Both the position numbers and the translations under genes were made by a program. DNA of 64,000 nucleotides from Margaritifera margaritifera (Eukaryota > Mollusca > Bivalvia > Unionida > Margaritiferidae). Where the stretch lies: contig JAQPZY010001423.1 of NCBI GenBank assembly GCA_029931535.1, forward strand, positions 638,501 through 702,500, given 5' to 3'. The notes under the pieces are model-generated. The model searched no databases. It worked only from the letters and a program-made list of their open reading frames with translations, and was not told the DNA's origin. This document shows, piece after piece, positions 57,201-61,296 of this stretch (positions are counted from its first letter, which is position 1; each line of letters starts with the position of its first letter).

Positions 57201-59655
57201 TTCCAGTGAAGGCCAGGAAAGATGATATAACCCCTCGAGTCATAGCATCATGGCTTAGGTGGGTAATACACTTGGTGTACTCTATGATCTCTAAAGATCA
57301 TATATGCCTCATGAAGATATTGGTTCATGAGATTAGAGCAATCTCTGCAAGCCTTGCATTCAAATGTAATGTTTTAATCTGAGACATAATCGAAGCCTGT
57401 TGCTGACATGCACAATCAACCTTATCCAGCTTTTATCTACATGATCTAGCTTCACAGAGTCAAGAATTGAATTTGGAGGATCCAGTAACTGCAGTCCAGA
57501 TGACCACTAGACCAATTTGACATCAGTACAACCTCCTCATGGGCATGGGTTCAGTGATTTTGCAGAATTTGCTCAGAAATTGTTAAGGAAAAGCCATTCT
57601 TTTCTCTTATCCAGGTACTGTTATCATGGGTTATGTGAACATCTGTTGTGCTGTCCTCCTGTTTGGAGAGCGGTTTATCCTTCATATAGGAAATCCAACC
57701 ATTCTTTTTTTTTGAATGGTGCCAGTGATCAAGGTAGGATGCTCATGCATTTCGTCCACCCATTACCAGTTCTTCAAACATTAATGTGATCATATTACTA
57801 TTAAATCCTTCCACCCTTTGTGCAAATGCGAGAATCCTCATTTATGTATTACTCAGCTGAAACTGGTAAATACCCAGATGATGAGTTGCTACCTAGCAGT
57901 GGTAAGGGGTGTTAATGGGTAAAATTTTCTTACCTTTGTCTACATGTTATATAGATGGGAAAGATCAAATTTTCTTCTCTCCGGGATTGCTGGATTGGAG
58001 AGGTAACAGGGTTTATTTCCTGATGTTAATGTGATCAGGTAAATATTCTCAGAGAAACATAATTTACAAAAAAAAATTACTTTTTTATTTGTTGGAATTG
58101 TCACCTAACTAGCATGTGCATGACCTTGTTCCAGCTGAGACTTTGTGTCTTGAAACTCTTCTCAGCTTTAGGTGTTGACCATTGATAGTTAGACTCTCTG
58201 TCCTTGCAAGCAGTAGCAGTGAAATGATTGATCTGTGGCTTATAGCTACTTGTTTGATATTAACAGGATTAACATCTGCATCAAAACAAAAAGAAGGTTG
58301 TCTTGTGTCTTTGATGAGTGCTTCATTAGAAAATGAAAACTTTTTCCACCACAGGAATAATAATTTGTTTTTCTTTGAATTTCAGGTCATTCTAGAAGAA
58401 TGCAGAACTATCCTTGACTCATTTGATGGAGTAACAACTGTTCACAGTCGTTTCTATGAACTATCAAGTAATTACCACAAGCTGCAGGGAAACCATGCTG
58501 AATATTACAAAGAAGCTCTCAGATTCCTAGGATGCACAGATCTTAGCAGTATTCCATGTGAGTTAGGACATACCAAACATGTAGTCATAGACAATACCCG
58601 GAAAAATTTAAAATAAAGCTGGTGATGCAAGAGAACCATTCAAAAGAAAAGTGTAACATGTACAAGTTTGACACCAAAAATGTATCTCTTATAGAATATT
58701 AATTAATGCTGAATATAAAGGGAGGAAAATGTAGGAGTCTTTCAAAATTTAGCATCTTTTATTAAATTATCAGCAACATTGATGTCACATAATGTAAACC
58801 AGGAGTTCTCTTTTAATCAGAAACATCTTTTCAAGTATCTACCAATATTTTTAATCAGAAATAGGTCTGACCTTGATCTCAAATCAGACAAGATTTATAA
58901 ATAAGTAATAACTGCTATGGCATATTTTTGCTACTTACTGTATTTATTTATGGATTAAATTTGAAAATTTATGACCACTGAACTGTAGATAGAGACTTGT
59001 GCCCAACCCAACATCAGAGGGCGCTAGATTCAGTTTGGTAGTAACATGGCTAAAGTTAACAAATATTGCTGTCACCCGAAGGTTTTGAGAAATATACATG
59101 TTGCTATGCCCAATTCTTACAAATGATGTACCACTGTCACAGTATTTTTCCATGAAAATACCAGTACTTTCTGTAGTGACCATCCCTGCTTTGATGACCT
59201 CCTGTGTTTGATCCTGGACTATCAGGTTTCAAAATTCAGACAACAGTTTTCTATATTTAGCTCAGGAGTTTCATTTTTAAATTCCTAAAGAGAGAACTTG
59301 GAATACTTTGATGATATGTAGGGTCAAATAATGTCATGCTGTTTGTCATGATGGTATTTCAAGTCATCTGAAGTTACATCATGGAATGTATAGACAATAA
59401 ATTGTCACAGTGTTACTGTCACATGAAAAAAACTATTCATTGTCATGTCAGACTAGTACAAAAATTTATTTGTTGTGTTGTCAATCATGACACAGATGCC
59501 AACAAATTGGCCATTATTTCTTACATGCATTTGAAAGTGAAAAAAATATAAGATTAAAATGTTTGTACTTTGCAGCTGGGGAGCAAGTTGAACGAGCATT
59601 CAATCTGGGTCTTGCAGCAATATTGGGAGAGGGTGTATACAACTTTGGAGAGCTT
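18181..59655 (+). CDS. PSMD13: 26S proteasome regulatory subunit PSMD13 (Rpn9), exons 1-8, 3' part outside window
   Basis: PSMD13/Rpn9 is a scaffold subunit of the 26S proteasome lid, in cytosol and nucleus; its C-terminal PCI domain takes part in the lid horseshoe. Eight exons splice in consistent phase (2,0,2,1,0,0,1,0 at exon ends) to 218 codons. They align along their full length with animal PSMD13: MPKDVGSYLAEQQ, ELYNKKLWHQ, MYENFISDFEHR, LALVEIIIYVVRQIS, FLEKIKEKAKSSDEA, GVTTVHSRFYELSS, NHAEYYKEALRFLGC, AILGEGVYNFGEL. The rest of the ~375-aa protein, including most of the PCI domain, must lie right of 64000; I found no exon 9 between 59656 and 64000. Introns are 0.9-13.6 kb and full of transposons. 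Intron 5 appears to be GC-AG. Start chosen at 18181; 18175 is the alternative. Confidence 0.95.
18718..18895 (+). mobile_element. tRNA-derived SINE
   Basis: The head reads like a tRNA: A box TGGTAGCTCAGTTGG (18722-18736), anticodon loop CTAGTAA (AGT, Thr-like) and B box GGTTCGATACC (18769-18779). Acceptor, anticodon and T stems each carry mismatches, and the sequence runs straight into a non-tRNA body (GCCTCAGTGTGCC, AAAGTGCCATTAAAACC). That is a SINE, not a working tRNA gene. It lies in sense orientation in PSMD13 intron 1. Confidence 0.8.
19066..19255. repeat. Possible short inverted-repeat element
   Basis: Begins GCAGAGCTCGAAATTAA and ends near TTATTGTGTCGAGTTC, so CTCGA and its complement lie inside both ends. 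No clear target duplication; may be a degraded MITE. Confidence 0.25.
22640..23110 (+). repeat. Diverged direct duplication
   Basis: Segments 22740-22810 and 23030-23100 share a T run then AAAG, then TTGCCC-GGGCCT-TGTCTGAAAA, then GA-CACTG, in order. Probably two old copies of one dispersed repeat. Confidence 0.5.
23218..24165 (+). repeat. Type I array, ~146-bp units (copy A)
   Basis: Opens with an imperfect hairpin around TGACCTTGCC/GCCAGGTGAGGTCA (23224-23252). About six units follow, each carrying GCTTGTTACC, CCATATTTCTGAT, TGATTTTGATCA, ATCTCAGA and CATATTAATGAGGTGATCTT. The landmark GCTTGTTACC recurs every ~146 bp. No coding frame. The matching 3' module stands apart at 25160-25460. Confidence 0.8.
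24166..25159. other. Intron 1 segment, nothing recognised
   Basis: AT-rich with no repeat or coding signal. It separates the type I units from their usual 3' module and could be an insertion or a decayed part of the same element. Confidence 0.4.
25160..25460 (+). repeat. Type I 3' module (copy A)
   Basis: Contains GAGACTATGCATATT, ATAGGTAAAAT, GTTGTGCTCTTACAATGCTA and the terminal AGTCAGGTGAGCAATATCAG then GAGCCTCTTG. The same order recurs at 28640-28890 and at 29495-29543 plus 35264-35445. Confidence 0.75.
25543..25621 (+). CDS. PSMD13: PSMD13 exon 2
   Basis: One base completing the exon 1 codon plus 26 codons, LWHQVTLRLLNFVKNPIFMK to GDALIR. Acceptor TTTTTTTTTCAG, donor CGG|GTAAAT. Confidence 0.95.
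26125..27600 (+). repeat. Type II array, ~145-150-bp units (copy 1)
   Basis: Starts with a hairpin: TTAGCTCTACTGATC, TTA, GACCAGAAGAGCT. About nine to ten units follow with GGTCATATCAACATGG, GGTTTTCACC, GACTTCTTATGATGTCTAG, TTGGTCCTAAATGAAAATGG, GCCACCACAGC and CATCTTGAAAATCTTGTTAT. It ends CAGTCCCTTCAAG..CTCTTG. Non-coding. Related copies lie at 37998 and 46186. Confidence 0.85.
28138..28890 (+). repeat. Type I array (copy B)
   Basis: Begins GAGCTTATGGTATGGCC, runs through about four ~146-bp units with TGATTTTGATCA and TTAATGAGGTGATC, then the 3' module ending TAAGTCAGGTGAG and GGACCTCTT. Best complete reference copy for the family in this window. Confidence 0.8.
28917..29024. repeat. 54-bp perfect direct duplication
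   Basis: Bases 28917-28970 and 28971-29024 are identical by eye. The unit contains the left end of the pogo-like MITE (CAGTAGAACCGGTCTTGAAA), so the transposon terminus itself was duplicated in tandem, recently. Confidence 0.92.
28981..29125. mobile_element. Pogo/Tigger-like MITE
   Basis: The ends are inverted (CAGTAGAACC at 28981, GGTTTTACTG ending 29125) and flanked by TA on both sides. The CAGTAGAACC-type terminus with TA duplication is typical of the pogo branch of Tc1/mariner. It is 145 bp with no ORF. The interior repeats GGTCTCTCATGAC/GGTCTCTCATAGC. Confidence 0.65.
29495..29543 (+). repeat. Type I copy C, left part interrupted by Gypsy
   Basis: GATTATGAGCAAGAGACCATGCATATT matches the 3' module of type I copies A and B. 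It continues at 35264 after the Gypsy element. Confidence 0.75.
29544..30296 (-). repeat. 3' LTR of the Gypsy element
   Basis: 753 bp, TGTTATGTA...TCGTAACA when read on the minus strand. AATAAA lies at 29623-29628 (minus strand), a likely polyadenylation signal conserved in the fossil LTR at 15.9 kb. No difference from the 5' LTR was seen by eye. A 68-aa ORF inside occurs in both LTRs and is not considered a gene. Confidence 0.95.
30297..30305 (-). other. Polypurine tract of the Gypsy element
   Basis: Read on the minus strand, GAAGGGAGG directly abuts the 3' LTR, the position where plus-strand DNA synthesis is primed. Confidence 0.65.
30435..32981 (-). CDS. Gypsy pol: integrase - reverse transcriptase - RNase H (848 aa open)
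   Basis: Domains in order. First, most of an HHCC zinc module (H12, then YCRSCHTC at 30-37). The rve integrase core has D68 (MIVDCVGP), D127 (QSDQGSNF) and E163 (GALERFHQ), spacing D-x35-E. A GPY/F module follows at ~302-337. Reverse transcriptase spans ~430-630 with FDLLKGFWQI (D522) and AYIDDVIIY (D584, D585). RNase H spans ~725-840 with D731 (SVDAS), Glu in TIEKECLAL and D800 (VYSDHNP), ending ADALSRA. The frame continues upstream of the ATG through a TAA (33021-33023) into KWRPPDVP and the start of the HHCC module, so the ATG is not the natural beginning. All key catalytic residues are present. Confidence 0.93.
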   Translation of the reverse strand: MAGHLGVRKTYHKILNHFYWPKLKSDVSKYCRSCHTCQMVGKPNQKIPKAHLQPIPAFDEPFSRMIVDCVGPLPKTKSGNQYLLTIMCASTRFPEAIPLRNIKTKTIVKALVKFFTLVGLPKSVQSDQGSNFMSGIFQQVMHELGIQQFKSSAYHPESQGALERFHQTLKNMIRSYCFDTEKDWDEGVHLLLFAVRESVQESLDFSPFELVFGHTVRGPLKLLKEKLLSNEDSKINLLDYVSDFKYKLSKACEVARTNLHTTQSKMKLSYDRNSQERSFKPGDKVLALFPIPQNPLQAKFYGPYTVEKKVNDLNYIINTPGRRKQKQLCHINMLKEYFDRDSPANYSVNLVVPVPHSEDINDGIQSDYSDSGITNLRNSEILNNLDQKLSHLQQQERNELKQLLHDYEHLFPDVPTRTSKIYHDADIVDSAPVKQHPYRMNPLKQNYLKKEIQYLLENDFIEPSKSNWSSPCILVPKPDNTFRMCTDYRKVNSVTKTDSFPIPRMDDCIDKIGNAKYVTKFDLLKGFWQIPLTERAKEISAFVTPDGLYQYKVMPFGMKNSPATFQRLMNMITFGLDNCDAYIDDVIIYNNTWEDHLETIRKFFDRLSDANLTINLSKSEFCHACVTFLGHIVGQGQVKPIEAKVKAISEFQVPICKKQLMRFLGMAGYYRKICSNFSKIAEPLTSLLSKKAKFYWSDKCQESFDKLKAMLKNAPVLSAPNFSQSFKLSVDASDVGVGGVLIQEDKSGVDHPVCYFSKKLNKHQKNYSTIEKECLALILASQHFEVYVTSALSPIIVYSDHNPLTFINKMKDKNRRLLRWSLILEEYNIDIKHIRGKDNVIADALSRA
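33021..33963 (-). pseudogene. Gypsy protease region and start of integrase, frame-broken
   Basis: The open frame 33963-33076 carries the aspartic protease signature LRDTGASQS (D73-T74-G75 of this frame) and runs to CYFVEK, where it drifts into a wrong frame and stops. The correct continuation (NGVLMRKWRPP) is in the next frame beside a run of five A, indicating a one-base indel near 33112. A TAA at 33021-33023 then interrupts pol. Upstream this frame stays open to about 34160 and includes the CCHC knuckle CTYCKKKGHVISDC. Confidence 0.85.
33960..34346 (-). pseudogene. Gypsy gag, short and frameshifted
   Basis: The ATG at 34346 starts MASNVQNFISKPIQEG, quickly reaching EEFKRCIHSDVKTYLDEQ and AARMADDYSLTH, which resembles the C-terminal end of a Ty3/Gypsy capsid domain. 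Only ~60 residues precede a one-base frameshift near 34165 (at a run of four A), after which the natural frame continues to the CCHC knuckle. Gypsy Gag usually has some 200 or more residues before the knuckle, so the capsid N-terminal part is missing. Confidence 0.75.
34494..34505 (-). other. Primer-binding site, tRNA-Pro type
   Basis: On the minus strand TGGGGGCTCGTC begins five bases inside the 5' LTR. It is complementary to the 3' end of tRNA-Pro (GACGAGCCCCCA). The match stops after 12 bases. Confidence 0.75.
34511..35263 (-). repeat. 5' LTR of the Gypsy element
   Basis: 753 bp. The offset to the 3' LTR is a constant 4967 bp from start to end, so no indel separates the two, and I saw no substitution. 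Confidence 0.95.
35264..35445 (+). repeat. Type I copy C, right part
   Basis: Resumes after the Gypsy TSD with TTTTGAAAACAATTTTTAGC, GGTTGTGTTCTTACAGTACT and the terminal GTGAGCAATATCAGGCC...GAGCTTCTTG. Confidence 0.75.
36056..36090 (+). CDS. PSMD13: PSMD13 exon 3
   Basis: Eleven codons MYENFISDFEH plus AG, acceptor TTTCAG, donor CACAG|GTATGG. The human protein has LYENFISEFEHR here. Confidence 0.95.
36063..36204 (+). repeat. Triplicated exon 3/intron 3 boundary
   Basis: Three 46-47-bp units; ATCTC at 36071, 36118 and 36164 marks the phase. Unit 1 contains the real exon end and donor. Units 2 and 3 lie in the intron and repeat ACTTTGA(G/A)CA(C/A)A with GTATGG and GTGTGG at the donor position. 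Confidence 0.9.
36091..36973 (+). other. PSMD13 intron 3 (883 bp)
   Basis: Apart from the boundary repeats at its start, no feature was seen. Confidence 0.8.
36974..37029 (+). CDS. PSMD13: PSMD13 exon 4
   Basis: Completes Arg, then INPLALVEIIIYVVRQIS, ending in one base of the next Asp codon. Acceptor CCTTACAG, donor TCAG|GTAAGT. Confidence 0.95.
37676..37785 (+). repeat. GGGCAAG-family terminus, left type
   Basis: Begins TGCAGGGCTTGACAAATCCA and continues with CACTTGCCC, AGCTCAAATTTG twice and CCATGGGCAAGCAAAA. Its first 16 bases are inverted at 41411-41427. Confidence 0.65.
37998..39195 (+). repeat. Type II array (copy 2)
   Basis: The hairpin start TTCTACTGGTC, AAA, GATCAGAAGAGCT is followed by ~150-bp units with GTCTAGTTGGTCCTAAAT and CATCTTGAAAATCTTGTTAT. 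The end has CAGTCCCTTCGAGG. The overlapping ORFs at 38872-39224 are not genes. Confidence 0.85.
40683..40880 (-). repeat. Dispersed repeat, inverted relative at 45425-45510
   Basis: Minus strand AACAATTATCACCAAGTCAC, TTTGAAAC, CATGCA and TTTGACAAGCCAACTTTTGA matches the + strand at 45425-45500, roughly three quarters identical by eye. Confidence 0.5.
41340..41427 (-). repeat. GGGCAAG-family terminus, right type
   Basis: On the minus strand it starts GTGCAGGGCTAGACAAATTT, then GTCACCAGGGCAAAGCTGAC. This faces the left-type end at 37676 and resembles the termini at 44885 and 45265. Confidence 0.65.
41735..42318 (+). repeat. Minisatellite, ~44-bp unit, about 13 copies
   Basis: Each unit contains CCATCAGTATTCAGGAGTTA, TGTTCTTCACTTCAACCC and a variable CCCCAG or TCTAAG. 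Variant types alternate in blocks (CCCCAG/ATTCAGG versus TCTAAG/AATCAGG), suggesting higher-order duplication. ORFs across it are repeat artefacts. Confidence 0.9.
42494..42537 (+). CDS. PSMD13: PSMD13 exon 5
   Basis: Completes Asp, then PKQAIDFLEKIKEK. Acceptor TTTTCAG. The next bases are GCGAGT, not GT. Joining at this point gives EKIKEKAKSSDEA, matching orthologues, whereas the nearby GT (four bases on) would give a stop after joining. Confidence 0.9.
42878..43493. mobile_element. Decayed piggyBac-like element flanked by TTAA
   Basis: TTAA at 42874-42877 and 43494-43497 flanks inverted ends TCCTTAAAGTGCT (left) and AGCACTCTAAGGG (right), about 11 of 13 paired. TTAA duplication with such ends is characteristic of piggyBac. 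The interior has an acidic coding relic on the + strand (DDIDDDNDF, then NFEPENDVEYESDVHAGW), as found at piggyBac transposase N termini, with stops. About 0.6 kb remains. Confidence 0.6.
43600..43983 (+). pseudogene. hAT transposase C-terminal relic
   Basis: The + frame from ~43732 gives ELWKIVHNNHKEQFSNLF, a stop, then CERGFSAQNNIHTQIRNKLS and RLMLIQLEETSFEDFYF, stopping at 43981. This is the hAT dimerisation motif with the catalytic Glu in CERGFS. It is a different hAT lineage from the 11-14.7 kb element. Confidence 0.75.
44726..44812 (+). CDS. PSMD13: PSMD13 exon 6
   Basis: Twenty-nine codons, AKSSDEAKLLCMITIALIR to DIDNVK. Acceptor TTCCAG, donor AAG|GTATGA. Confidence 0.95.
44885..45265. 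mobile_element. GGGCAAG-family element with ~60-bp inverted ends
   Basis: Left end GCAGCAATTTACAAATTTTA then TAAAAGTCAGCTTGGC. Right end, complemented, TGCAGGGATTTACAAATCTG then TTAAAAGTCAGCTTGCCC. Each arm also contains its own small palindrome around GGGCAAGC. About 380 bp, no ORF, and no clear TSD seen. Confidence 0.6.
45425..45510 (+). repeat. Dispersed repeat, inverted partner of 40683-40880
   Basis: AACAATTATCATCTAGTCAA then TTTGACAAGCCGACTTTTGA. See partner. Confidence 0.5.
45948..46050 (-). repeat. GGGCAAG-family terminus
   Basis: On the minus strand: ATGCTGGGATTTAAAATCCA, CTTGCCCGACTCCC, AAGCTCAAGTTTGGC. This is the same kind of end as 37676-37785, in opposite orientation. Confidence 0.6.
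46186..47110 (+). repeat. Type II array (copy 3)
   Basis: Hairpin start TTAGCTCTACTGGTC at 46186, then units at ~145-bp spacing (CATCTTGAAAATCTTGTTAT near 46396, 46544, 46687, 46830). The 3' end is cut off where copy 4 begins. Confidence 0.85.
47111..48395 (+). repeat. Type II array (copy 4), head-to-tail with copy 3
   Basis: Restarts with TTAGCTCTACCGGTCACAGA, CCAGAAGATGG and runs to the terminal GTCAGTCCCTTCAAGG, followed by a second, shorter copy of the terminus ending CAGTTCGTTCAAGGCACTC. Head-to-tail arrangement suggests targeted or tandem insertion. Confidence 0.85.
49905..50760 (+). repeat. Type III array, 110-150-bp units
   Basis: Six diverged units with AAACTTTGTGGATGGCTTGC, ACATGGGTAA, AGGTCA..GTCATTGTGA and TGGTTTCTGCACAATAA. 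Marker positions are near 49974, 50108, 50230, 50383, 50494 and 50603. Confidence 0.75.
50930..51790 (+). repeat. Type IV array, ~140-bp units
   Basis: Six units with TTGACCACATTTGGCAGAAA, GCATCCTGGCATGAAG, TTTGTACAAATGATGC and CTTTAAATGACTTCTTCTCA, spaced 134-152 bp. Confidence 0.8.
51837..52040 (+). repeat. ~55-bp tandem repeat, 4 copies
   Basis: Unit GTAGGTAGATGTCAGTCAGA, TGAGCTATTTGAATCCACTT, GGGCCTATTGTT. The phrase GTCAG.TGAGC then TTGGGCCT resembles the 3' terminus of the type I family, so this looks like an amplified element end. Confidence 0.88.
52545..52710. repeat. DIRS inverted terminal repeat, left
   Basis: Shared with the complement of 57858-58039 in order: CCTGATCAC, ACCTCT..AATCCAGCAATCC, AGA.GAAAAT, TTACCCATTA, CTTACCAC, AACTCATCA and ATTTACCAGTTT. 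Roughly three quarters identical by eye, with small indels. Confidence 0.8.
53062..54480 (+). pseudogene. DIRS Gag relic
   Basis: ATG at 53062 starts MAKKCAKCKKFKASKNMHDA, continuing C-T-K-C and C-S-V-C: three CxxC pairs and a His, a zinc-binding pattern. A TGA follows at 53191. Later + frames give further acidic and Ser/Pro pieces, interrupted by a SINE (53724-53919). The 123-aa open piece to 54250 (EDNLHNEYGNNLDDLSYFDH) and HLFFHLLPQSPKIKEITDHL belong to the same protein by position. Confidence 0.55.
53724..53919 (+). mobile_element. tRNA-derived SINE inside the DIRS relic
   Basis: A box AGTAGCTCAGTGGTTAG (53735-53751) and B box GGTTCGAGTCA (53781-53791), then a non-tRNA body with GGGCAAGCCACTTTACTCCA and ATTGCCTCGGCTCTAAATAG, ending in an ACCAAACCAAACCAAA tail. 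The body differs from the SINE at 18718, so two SINE families are present. It is younger than the DIRS copy it interrupts. Confidence 0.82.
55310..55760 (+). pseudogene. DIRS reverse transcriptase relic
   Basis: In shifting frames: RLFLVPKASRNS, then DLSHLNKYLAML, then VSIDLTNAYFHVPIHPAS with KFLRFNFQGTIYQFCALP. These are the DIRS-type RT palm motifs; the first catalytic Asp is in SIDLTNAYF. The Y-x-D-D block expected ~60 residues on is replaced by AVYFNVILQ, so the enzyme is inactive. Confidence 0.75.
56189..56413 (+). pseudogene. DIRS post-RT linker relic
   Basis: KMRVQKRNSILIAPLRWDKS and WVNNLHDLM match the LIAP-W...W...L pattern between RNase H and recombinase in DIRS/Ngaro elements. A run of C (56225-56233) lies in the preceding sequence. 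Confidence 0.55.
56840..57520 (+). pseudogene. DIRS tyrosine recombinase relic
   Basis: Open piece 56840-57169 with LTLACRVSKLHALSVD, containing the conserved catalytic Arg of the ACRVSELHAL-type box. After a frame change, HEIRAISASLAFKCNV gives the H-x-x-R box. FYLHDLASQSQEL then carries the Tyr region (SSFYLHDL). Two stops separate these. Confidence 0.75.
57858..58039. repeat. DIRS inverted terminal repeat, right
   Basis: Reverse complement partner of 52545-52710. It begins AAACTGGTAAATA and ends GTGATCAGG. Confidence 0.8.
58386..58557 (+). CDS. PSMD13: PSMD13 exon 7
   Basis: Fifty-seven codons plus one base, VILEECRTILDSFDGVTTVH to CTDLSSIP. Acceptor TTTCAG, donor T|GTGAGT. The most conserved block is GVTTVHSRFY and NHAEYYKEALRFLGC. 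Confidence 0.97.
58558..59575 (+). other. PSMD13 intron 7 (1.02 kb)
   Basis: No repeat or gene recognised. Confidence 0.85.
59576..59655 (+). CDS. PSMD13: PSMD13 exon 8
   Basis: Completes Ser, then GEQVERAFNLGLAAILGEGV and YNFGEL. Acceptor TTTGCAG, donor CTT|GTAAGT. This is the early part of the PCI-containing C-terminal half. Confidence 0.96.
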
Positions 59656-59744
59656 GTAAGTACTTATGCCATGTACAGTTAGCACAATAAATAAAAAGCT
59701 AATGGTTAAGGGTGGGTTTTATTCATCAATACTCATGGTACTGG

Positions 59745-61296
59745 TGTAATATTAATATTTCATACTATGTGTATAAAAAACCAGAAGTGTACAATACTAC
59801 ACACAAATGGATGCATGTAATACTAATGTTTCATACTATGTGTATAAAAAAAACAGAAGTGCACAATACTACACACAGATAGATGCATGTAATACTAATG
59901 TTTCATACTATGTGTGTAATAAAAACAAGTGTACAATAAATACTACACACAAATGGATGCATGTAATACTAATGTTTCATACTATGTGTGTAAAAAAAAC
60001 AGAAGTGTACAATACTACACAAATGGATGCATGTAATACTAATGTTTCATACTATGTGTATAAAAAAACAAGTGCACAATACTACACACAAATGGATGCA
60101 TGTAATACTAATGTTTTATACTATGTGTGTAATAAAAACAAGTGTACAATAAATACTACACACAAATGGATGCATGTAATACTAATGTTTCATACTATGT
60201 GTATAAAAAAACAGAAGTGTACAATACTACACACAAATGGATGCATGTAATACTAATGTTTCATACTATGTGTATAAAAAAACAGAAGTGTACAATACTA
60301 CACACAAATGGATGCATGTAATACTAATGTTTTATACTATGTGTATAAAAAAACAAGTACACAATACTACACACAAATGGATGCATGTAATACTAATGTT
60401 TCATACTATGTTTATAAAAAAACAGAAGTGTACAATACTACACACAAATGGATGCATGTAATACTAATGTTTTATACTATGTGTATAAAAAAACAAGTGC
60501 ACAATACTACACACAAATGGATGCATGTAATACTAATGTTTCATACTATGTGTATAAAAAAACAGAAGTGTACAATACTACACACAAATGGATGCATGTA
60601 ATACTAATGTTTTATACTATGTGTATAAAAAAACAGAAGTGTACAATACTACACACAAATGAATGCATGTAATACTAATGTTTCATACTATGTGTATAAA
60701 AAAACAAGTGCACAATACTACACACAAATGGATGTATGTAATACTAATGTTTTATACTATGTGTATAAAAAAACAAGTGCACAATACTACACACAAATGG
60801 ATGCATGTAATACTAATGTTTCATACTATGTGTATAAAAAAACAAGTGTACAATACTACACACAAATGGATGCATGTAATACTAATGTTTCATACTATGT
60901 GTATAAAAAAACAGAAGTATACAATACTACACACAAATGGATGCATGTAATACTAATGTTTTATACTATGTGTATAAAAAAACAGAAGTGTACAATACTA
61001 CACACAAATGGATGCATGTAATACTAATGTTTTATACTATGTGTATAAAAAAACAAGTGCACAATACTACACACAAATGGATGCATGTAATACTAATGTT
61101 TTATACTATGTGTATAAAAAAACAAGTGCACAATACTACACACAAATGGATGTATGTAATACTAATGTTTTATACTATGTGTATAAAAAAACAAGTGCAC
61201 AATACTACACACAAATGGATGCATGTAATACTAATGTTTTATACTATGTGTATAAAAAAAACAAGTGCACAATACTACACACAAATGGATGCATGT
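59745..61296 (+). repeat. Minisatellite, ~70-bp unit, about 22 copies
   Basis: Unit: ATGGATGCATGTAATACTAA, TGTTTCATACTATGTGTATA, AAAAAACAGAAGTGTACAAT, ACTACACACAA. Start points near 59807, 59881, 59953, 60022, 60095, 60167, 60237 and then every 69-71 bp to 61288. Two variants alternate: ACAGAAGTGT with TTTCATAC and ACAAGTGCAC with TTTTATAC. Many overlapping ORFs are artefacts. Confidence 0.95.

Larger units (their letters stand above)
52545..58039 (+). mobile_element. Degraded DIRS-like (tyrosine recombinase) retrotransposon
   Basis: About 5.5 kb in sense with PSMD13, containing in order a Gag relic with an N-terminal Cys/His motif, reverse transcriptase, an RNase H/linker relic and a tyrosine recombinase. 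It is bounded by inverted terminal repeats (52545-52710 and 57858-58039) instead of direct LTRs, the hallmark of DIRS elements. No target duplication is seen, as expected for recombinase integration. Numerous stops and frameshifts and diverged ITRs show it is old. Confidence 0.85.
44813..58385 (+). other. PSMD13 intron 6 (13.6 kb)
   Basis: Contains GGGCAAG-family elements, two type II arrays, type III and IV arrays, a 55-bp tandem repeat and the DIRS element. No definable feature at 45511-45944, 46051-46185, 48400-49900, 52041-52540 and 58040-58385. Confidence 0.85.
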
